In this document: positions 24,401 through 33,400 of the stretch, one piece after another | How the letters are laid out: each line of letters begins with the position of its first letter | Position numbering within the stretch: position 1 is the first letter of the stretch | NCBI GenBank assembly: GCA_963662175.1 | Contig: OY759224.1 | Location: 18,671,489-18,735,488, forward strand | Reading direction: 5' to 3' | Source of the DNA: Aradus depressus | Lineage: Eukaryota; Arthropoda; Insecta; Hemiptera; Aradidae | Length of the DNA stretch: 64,000 nucleotides | Position numbers and translations under genes: made by a program | The notes under the pieces: generated by a model | Database searches by the model: none | What the model was told of the DNA's origin: nothing | The model's input: only the letters and a program-made list of their open reading frames with translations

Positions 24401-27400
24401 GAACTATACGCTCTAAAGGTTTGGATGTGGAACACAGAAGGGAGATAGGGCGAAAGTCTTTAGGAGCTTCAGGATTAAGGACTTTGTTGAGAGGAAGTAC
24501 AAATGCTTCTTTCCAGGCGGAAGGGAAGACGGAGTTTTGAAGGGAGAAATTATAGATATGTAAGAGGACTGGGAGTATGACTGGTAAGCAAGTTTTAAGG
24601 AAGAGGAGCGGGATGTCGTCAGGGCCAAGGGCATTAGAGCTACTATTAAGGATGATCCTTAGGAGAGTGTCAGGGTAAATATATGAAAAGAAAAAATTAT
24701 TTGAATCGAAGGGCTGGGGAGATGTAATCTCAGCTGGAGACGCTAGTGGAAGAATAGGACGGGAGACAAAAAAGGAATTAAGTGTGTCGGGAGAGAAGAT
24801 TGAAGGAGAAGGAGGGTTTTTGGGGGAACCTAACGAGAGCTTCCGAAGAGCTGCCCATCTTGACTTGGCGTTAGGTGCCTCCGCTATCAGATTCAGAAGG
24901 AACTTTGACTTAGCCGCCCTGATCAGCGACTGGGCACGATTCCTCAGGACTTTGAAGGAAGAGTAGTCGACGTCCAACTTGGATCGGTAGAACCTCCTTC
25001 GGACAGAGTCCCGTTCCTTCATGATTTCCCTTATCTCTGGGGTTATCCATGGGGCCGGGGGTCGTCTGAGCTGCCTCATCTTCAGAGGAGCGTGCTTGTC
25101 GAGCAGCTTCAGGAGGATCTGGTTGAAAGTATTCACCTTCTCGTCGATTGAGGCCAGATCAAAGATAGCTTGCCAGTCCGCTGCGTCAAGGTCCTCTTGG
25201 AGCGTCTCGAAGGTTAAGGACTTCAGGTTTCGGAGGAGTAAAGATCTAGGAGTAAGGTGAGGAGATGGTATGTCGTAGGAGATTTGGATAAGGTCGTGAG
25301 CAGAAAGGAAGGGAACTGGCTGTTGGGCGGAGGAACTAATCTTCTGTTGGGAGTCAGCCAGGTGGAGATCCAACCAGGAGTGAGAAGTAGGGGTATGATG
25401 AGTCGGGGCGTAGGGAACTATGAAAAGGTTTAAAGAATAGCAGAGGTCCAGGAGATACTTGGAGTTGGGAGCTGCTGGAGACAGGAGGTCGGAGTTGAAG
25501 TCACCGGAGATCAGGATGCAACTATAGAGGGGAATCAGACGGAGGAGAGTAGACTCAAAGGTGGGGTCAAAATGGACTTTAGGAGGTCGGTAAACTACTC
25601 CATAAAGAAGTTTGGTGGAATCGATATGTATTTCAAGGAAGAGGAATTCAACTTGGGAAGAAGAAGGCGGGGATGATGAGGAGGCAAGACGACGGCACTT
25701 GAGGCTGTGATGGACAAAAATAGCAACCCCGCCGCCAGGTCTGTCTAGCCGGTCGTTTCTGAAGAGATGGTGGTCAGGAAGAGAGACGGAGGAGGAGGGG
25801 ATCCAGGGTTTGAGCCAGCTCTCAGAAATGCCGATGATATGGAAGCTATTTGAGTGGAGGAAATCGGAGAACTCATCGTGATGGGCTGGCAGGGACTGGG
25901 CATTAACATGGCAACATTGAAGGGTATTATATGTCATGAGAGGTGATGAGAAAGGACACAGACAAAGTAGAGGGAGGGGTGAGGAAGGGAGGTAAAGGAG
26001 AGAAATTAGGAGACAACAAAACATCAAGTAAAATTATATAAATATTTACGAATAGACCAAGGCTAGGCATCGACTTCCTCTTACATATGTGTAAAGAAAA
26101 GAAGGAAAAAAAAGAATAACAAAAAACAAAATTCAAAAAGGGCTTATAATAGAAAACTAAGAAATAATAACGGATGGAATGAATGTACGCTGAGAGGCTA
26201 GGACAGCCTGAGATATTATGAAGTGGAGGGGGGAGGGCGCGGTGGAGGAACGAGAGAGTGGGAGAGAGGGGAGGAGCCAGGTGGAGGGGGTCAGTTTGAA
26301 ACGGGGAGCGAACGGAACAACAATAACTAAATAAATTGATTCAAATCGGGAGGCTTAGAGATAATAACAACGGGCAGTCCTACATCCTTACGGACGAGGA
26401 CCTTGCCTCCGTTCACCCAGACGAATTTCACCTTACCCTCCCTCTTCAACCGTCTAGCCTCGGCGTACATTTTTTTTATTATGGAGAGTCAACGATTCAT
26501 TTATATATATCATATGATTGTCATTGTCCGTCCAGCCGAGGTGCCGCGTCCCAAAGTCTCGCTTCACTTTCTTCAGGCGTATCACCTCATTCCGGACGGA
26601 CTGGCGCACAAACCGCACTATGATGGCCGGTGGTTGCGGTGGGTCTTCAGTGGTCGGTCGGGTCCTTTGTCTGAATGCGTAGTCCAAGTCTTCTGGGGCC
26701 AGCCTGAGCCCTAGTCCGAGTCCGACGTTGGAGACCAAGCTCTCAGGTGATTCTCCTGGCCTTACCGGGATCCCCCTGATCTCCAGGATGTTCCTTCGGC
26801 TATCTTGGTCAACCTTATTAAGCCTGGCCTCGAGGTCTACCACTCTGGTGCTGAGCTCTAGGTTGGACCGCTCCAGAGTCCCACACCTCGCGTCTAGAGC
26901 GGCAAACTGCCCTTCTATGGAGCCGAGCCTCCGTTCCACTTCCACGATGGCCTCTCCATTTGCAGTCACCGTCCTTATCAAGTCCCTCTGTTCCTCCTGC
27001 ATTTGTGTCACCCTGACGAGCAGTTCTTTGAGGAGGGAATCTTCAGATCGGCCCTTCTGAGGAGTGGCAGGACGCTCGTCAACTGGTACTGCCCTCTTGG
27101 ACGCCGCACACTGCGGGCAACTCCAAGATTTTTTTTGTGATTTCAAAAATTGGATGTCCGTGTCCTTGAGCCCCGAACATTGCCCATGAAAAATGTGGGA
27201 GCACCAATTGCACTCGATCCCAGAGCCGTCGCGGGGCACGGTCATGTGACATTTTGAGCATTTGCCCATATTTATAATTTGACAAAAAATAAAGTAACAA
27301 ATAGTAATAATAAAATAAAATTAATAAAAATTTAAAAAATTATATAAAATATAAGAATTTAGATAGGAAAACAATTTAAGAGGAAATTAAAATAATTACT

Positions 27401-30400
27401 GTAAAAATTTTAAATAACAATGAGTGACACTGATAATGATTAGGAAAAAAAAGAAAAAAAAAAAAAAGTTAAATAATAGCAGATAGGCGACGAAAGAAAT
27501 GAAGAAAATGTAGATTGAAGTAATAAATAATGAGAGGATAGGTTCCAGAAAGGATTAGAAGTATACGAAAAAAAATAAATATATAACTGAACACTGGACT
27601 GAGGAAGTAAAGTCTAAAGAGAATAAGAAGGCAGAGCGCACCAAAATACCTGTGTACACACCGGGAGCTGGACTGATACTGTGTACGTGTTTGTTGTGCA
27701 GTGTTTGTTTTGCCTGTGACGTTATCGGGCTAGTGTTGGAGCCGGCGGATGACTGTTGTGAATTAGCGTTGTGTAAAATTAGTGTATCGTGATAACGCGT
27801 TTAGATAGGACGTTCATTCGGGTGTCATTGTAAAGAGCTTGAGGAGCACTACTAGGACTCAAAGTGAAACAATAAATTATTCGCTGAAATATATGTAAAA
27901 ATAGGTATTAAATTGAAAATTGCAAAAAATTAAAGATGTAGTCTCATATGAATTGTAAATATGCGCGGAATTATAGAAAACGCAAATCAGAGGAAAGCTC
28001 GCATCAAAAGGAATTTTAAAAACCTAAAAAGTCTAGTGCCGAGCAAATGTAAGAGCTACGGCAGCATCGAAAAGAAAATGAAAAACACTTGTTATTGACG
28101 TTTTCACGGAAAATCTACGGCGTGGACCTTGACTACGCCTTAATGTTTTTTTTTTTTTTCTATCTTTAATTCCGAAAAAATACATAGAAATAAAAATATT
28201 TAAAATGAGGGACTAATAGTGACTGAGCATGAAATAACTAGTTCTGTCTCCAAATAAACCCCCCCTCTTGTCATATCGCCTACTACCAGAGCGCTCTTTC
28301 GACACTCTGGTACATGACCCCGACTCTACTCTGGGAGTCCTAAATTTTGCTTATCCTAAATGTTTTTTTGTTTTTTTCACCTAGGGTAGGGGTCTTTAAA
28401 TGAGTACCAGACATCGAACAGGCTCGGGACCATTGCTTAACGTCACATCCGAAGGACGGCTTGCTTAAGGTACCACTGAGCTACCAGCGAATATCATATG
28501 TATCCTGAATTTTAGATTAAAATACGTTCAGCCATTTTCCAGTGATGATGGAACTTTGTTTAACCTGAAATTGATAAAACCATAGTCGGGCTCATGTCCA
28601 TCAGAGTGACGAAAGAGCGCTCTGGTAGTAGGCAATATGACCTAGTAATTAAGGCTCGGGCATGAGTCATAATAACTAACTACATTTAGTAGCGGTTTCG
28701 ACATTACTAACTCTTCAAGGGTAACTGAATTATTGAAATTCACAAAATATCTTCAGTTCTATCGTAGGCAGGGAAGCAACCGAACTGTTTTGTACAAATA
28801 ACGTACCTTTCTCGTTTCCAGCTTTGCCGAACTGAACCAGAACAGGCCAATAGTAGTGAAAACAGACCTCATGTTCTTCGGCAAGAGCGGATAACAACTT
28901 CAAACTTCGCTCTTGATTTGTGCCTCTCAAAAGACTTGCTTCTGTCGCTACCAGAAGACCATTTTGATTGGCTCCTGTACTCTTCAGCTCGTTGCAGATG
29001 GAAATAACTGTACCGACAGGCTGTAGAAAAAAAAATTAATAATATAAAAATAACGTATTCATTATATAATACTAAATAAAATAATGATGTCAATAATAAC
29101 AGTAGCAGTGTAATCACTATTAATCACACAGAAACTTATACTTTGTTGAAAGAAAGATACGGAGATGAATGTTTATCACGCATTCAGGTTTTTGAATGGT
29201 TCAAACAGTTCAGAAGCACGAGAAGTGATCGCAGAGGACCCTCGCCAAGAATGACTTTGCACGTCAAAAACGGACGCAAACATAGAAAAAGTCGGTGAAT
29301 TGATACGAAAAACCCGTCGGTTAAGTATTCGCGCTTTTGAACTGTTCGTGAACGAGTAAGAAAACGACGACCTGAATTATGGAAAAACAAGTCATGGTTT
29401 CTTCATCAGGACAACGCTCTGGCCCACACTGCACTCTCATTATGTTTTTGGCCAAGCGATCCCTGTGTTAGAACATCCACCTCATTCAACGAATCTCTGC
29501 CCGTGTGACTTTTTTCTATTCCGCAAGGTCAAATCAGCATTGAAAGTAATCAGATTTGAGACAGTATGAACATGCTTTCAGAAAATGATTTACAGCACTG
29601 TTTTGACCCATGGAAAATTCGCTTGGAGTGGTGTAGGGATCATGGAGGGGGAATGTATTGAACGGAAAAATGTTAAAATTGTGAAAAAAAAAACAATAAA
29701 AGATTTTATAGAACTAATCTGTTTTTTTAATAGCCACACCTCGTATTATATACTTATAAATGCTAAGGCTCCCAAGAAAAGTACTTTTCAATAAACTATC
29801 ATATTGAAAAACTCCGACTAGCCCAAATACGCCTTCACAACAATAGAAATTTTAGGATAATACTTGCGAGGGTTCAGATATCAGTTTTGTCCTAGAAGTG
29901 TCTTCAGGCTCTGTATTTTGGACGAAAAAGACGACCTTTTACATTTTTTGTTCCATTGTCCCTCTTTGAGTATCCCCAGACAAACATTTCTCCACAAATA
30001 TCTTACAAATCGAACAAACAGCGACTCAGAATCAATTGCTGAGTTTTGATAATGTAGATGATAAAAATATTAACAATTTATTTATATTTTCCACTATAGG
30101 TTTAAAAATTAAGAACAATTTTATTTCATTTATTGTTTATAAAATATATTTTCTCTTCTTTTCAGTTTTCATTTACGTTATGGCTACTACTATTTTAAAA
30201 TGTTCTCCTTTCAAAAGTTTTATATAATTTTGTTTTCCAATTACTTGCACTATTTCTTTCTCTTTCTGTTAAAGAGTAAGTTCATATTTATTTATTTTAA
30301 CATTATTTGTATATTTTTATTTTATATTACTTGTTTGTTATTATTATATGTTTTTCTTTTATTTTTTATAACTATAAGAATATAATATCTGTGGCGACAT

Positions 30401-33400
30401 GCCAGAACCAGTTATGTCCAATTTTTTTGAAAAAATGAGATAATCACGGAAAGTTGTATATTTTGACGTGAACTTTTGTTTTTTACAAAAAATAACCGAT
30501 TTTGAAGAACATTTTTATAGTAATTCTGGGAAAACTTAATCAGTTAACTGCCATTTACATGCCAAAACCAGTTAACTCCATTTTTTCATTCAAGAACCGA
30601 TTAATTGGATCAAATTCGATATCATCACGCGTCGTTTAACAACAAATAAACTCATTTTAACATCTCTGAGCATCTTTTTATTATAATGTATGCGTGTTTT
30701 CGTCTATCATCTCACGGTCACTAACGGCTACTGAAACGAAAAGGAAACGCGCGGCGCCACTGTCAAGCAACTGCTCCAAATCAAAACATTGTTGACATTC
30801 TCATATAATATATATGACTATATTATAGTAATACATCTAATATGAACGAATTCATAATCCAAATTAACAATGAAAAATTACAAAAATTGTTTTCGTAATT
30901 AAATTACAATAATTATAATTTTATAAAATTATTCGAGCTTTTTAAAGGCGTAAACAATATTCAAGAAGAATTAGAACTTTTTATTTGAATATAACAGAAG
31001 TAACACAAAATACTTTAAACCGTAATTTCTCAAAATCATGTTTAATGGAGTTAACTTGTTCTGGCATGTAGCCACAGATATATTCTTCTATAATATAATA
31101 TAACTTCTACATGCTACGGTGTGCTTACCCGATCGCAATTGACCAGCTGTCTGATGAGGAAGTTTCCGTAAGCTACAGGCTCTCCGCCGTCCACGGTGAT
31201 AGGCGGCATCACCTGAAGCACCTTATAGGCTGCCCGATCCTCTCCACGAGCTATCAACCGTAATATGACATTTTTAGCATCCTGGTTAAATCCTGGCAGT
31301 TTTTTTAATTTCGAAAAGAGCTGTCAACAAAGAAAAAAAAAAAAGTCATCGGAGAATCAACGACAATGTACTTCCTCAGTTCAACTAGCTAAACGAAGTA
31401 TAGGGAAAGTTATATGTCAGAAATTCGAAGTTGAGTTTTCAACGGAATTGCATTTTTACGGACACCCAGATTCCAAAAAAAAGTCTAACCATATGTGTGT
31501 GTGTTTCTGCACACGATAACTCCCAATAGAATCAATGTATCGACACAAAATTTCATATGTAAATTCAAAATCCCATAAGAATGGCACATATTAATTTTCG
31601 GCTATATTGGCCAAAGGGAATGGGGGGATTAGGGGAAGGGATTCAAAAAACCGGCCAAGGCTCTTATATTTGTATTTGGGAGGTGAAAAGAAATTGAGCA
31701 CGCCGTCTTTCGGATGGGACGTTGAGAGATTTTTTATTGTTGAAATATTGTCTATTTAATATATATAGTCAAGTGATGATCCCGAGCCTATAAGATGTCG
31801 GGGTACTCGTTGAAGACTGAAGAAATTTAGTACTCCCACAGTAGAGTGAGGCCTGATGTTCACCAGAGCGACGAAAGAACACTCTGGTAGTAGGCGATAT
31901 GATCTCGTAGTTAAAGCCCGGGAATGTGTCAAAATAACTAAATGACATGGAATAACGATATTAAATAAGAAAGTACCTGTTCCATGAGTTGATAATGTTT
32001 GTTAACAGCCAAAGTGAATATGACCTCTAGGAGATCTCTGTCCAGTAGGTCGATGTCTTTCTCTTGACACTGGCTCAGCAACTTTTCGATAGCTTCCATG
32101 TCACCGTGTTTGGCATAGCCACACATAAGTGCAGTGTAAGTGTCTGCGGAGGGGACAATATTCGCCTGAGACATCACGCTCAATATTCCCTGCGCACTTT
32201 CCATGTCACTATAAAAATAAAATAAAATTAAAAAAAACTCATATTTGACTTTGTCGAGAAATTAACTTGAACTGACATTTCGTTCCGTTTATGGCAACAT
32301 AAAGTTACCTGGCTAATGTGTCGTACGAATAAGTTTGTTTTATTTATTTATTACAAATTCCACAATATGTCCGCGTTCCTCAACTTAGAAGTTGATATTA
32401 TGATGGTTTTGTTTCAAGAAGTGGGGGGGGGGGGGGGGGGGGGGGGTTGCAATTTGGGATTCCACCTCCTCTTCAATCTCCTGGGAGGATTGTGTGGCAA
32501 GTGTGGTGAAGAAAGTGAGTGGATGTATGAACTTGGGTGTGAATGCAATTTGCTATGGAAACGTCCTGAATTGTGTCGTGTACTGTGTTTATCATGAGGT
32601 CATTGTGAAGTGTTCTCTTGCTTACGTATGGTGGACATTGTGAAAATAAATCAAATAAAATAAGAAACAGTGGTACCCAGTCTGAGAGTGTCCAGTGATG
32701 AGAGAGTTGAAGACGCTCTCATTGACGGGGAGCTGTTTCTCTCTCATCGCCTCCAGGATCCGGGTGGCTCCCTTGATGTCGCCTCGTTGGCAGCAGGCTG
32801 CTATCAGACGTTGGTAGGTCACCCTGTTCGGCTCAATACCCTTCTCCAGAAGATCAGAAAGAAACGTCGAAGGGGAGAAATTGTGTTCATTCTCAACATA
32901 CACCCTCAATAGGGCGTTGTGATGACTTATATCAAAGGGTACACCTAAAAAAATTTGAAAAAACATTTTTAAAATATATATATATATATATATAAATGCT
33001 GGGGAAGTATATTGCGTCGATATTTTTGTTTTTTCATTCATGTTAATCATGTTAGAAAATTCTGAATTTCGTACCAAATGTACAAAGTCCTCAAGCGACT
33101 ATTTTGAGATACAAAAGAGAACTTAAATATATTACTGTAATTAACGATGAAGTATAAGAACATGTATTCAAAAACAACATAAACTATTTTTTTTTTAAAC
33201 TTACCCAGTTTTTCGAAAGTAGACCATATTTTCTTAACCAATTGTGTCCGAACTTCAGGAACCTCCTCCGGAAATAAATTTCCACAACAACGAATAATCA
33301 TCAGCGATTGGGTACTTGTGGCCGAGTCTGAAATAACAATTTTCCATTCTTATAATAAACTAGCTTTCCATTTTGTATTGTGTGAGATTTTCAGATAATA

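Larger units (their letters stand above)
22405..27860 (-). mobile_element. CR1/Daphne-like non-LTR retrotransposon, near full length
   Basis: The element has, in order, a GC-richer 5' leader (to about 27860), ORF1, a 300-bp spacer, ORF2 and a 3' UTR. It ends in a hairpin (GGGACC-TC-GGTCCC, near 22480) and a (TTTCA)n-type repeat at about 22408-22445. PHD-type ORF1, AP-endonuclease plus YADD reverse transcriptase, and a microsatellite tail instead of poly(A) place it in the CR1 / Daphne / Kiri part of the Jockey superfamily. It lies in LRPPRC intron 7, in sense orientation, directly beside the 122-bp satellite. The 5' edge is estimated from base composition. Confidence 0.85.

Noticed and set aside
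26336..26714. Plus-strand open frames opposite LINE ORF1
   Set aside because: Antisense shadow; the minus strand carries the recognisable ORF1 domains.
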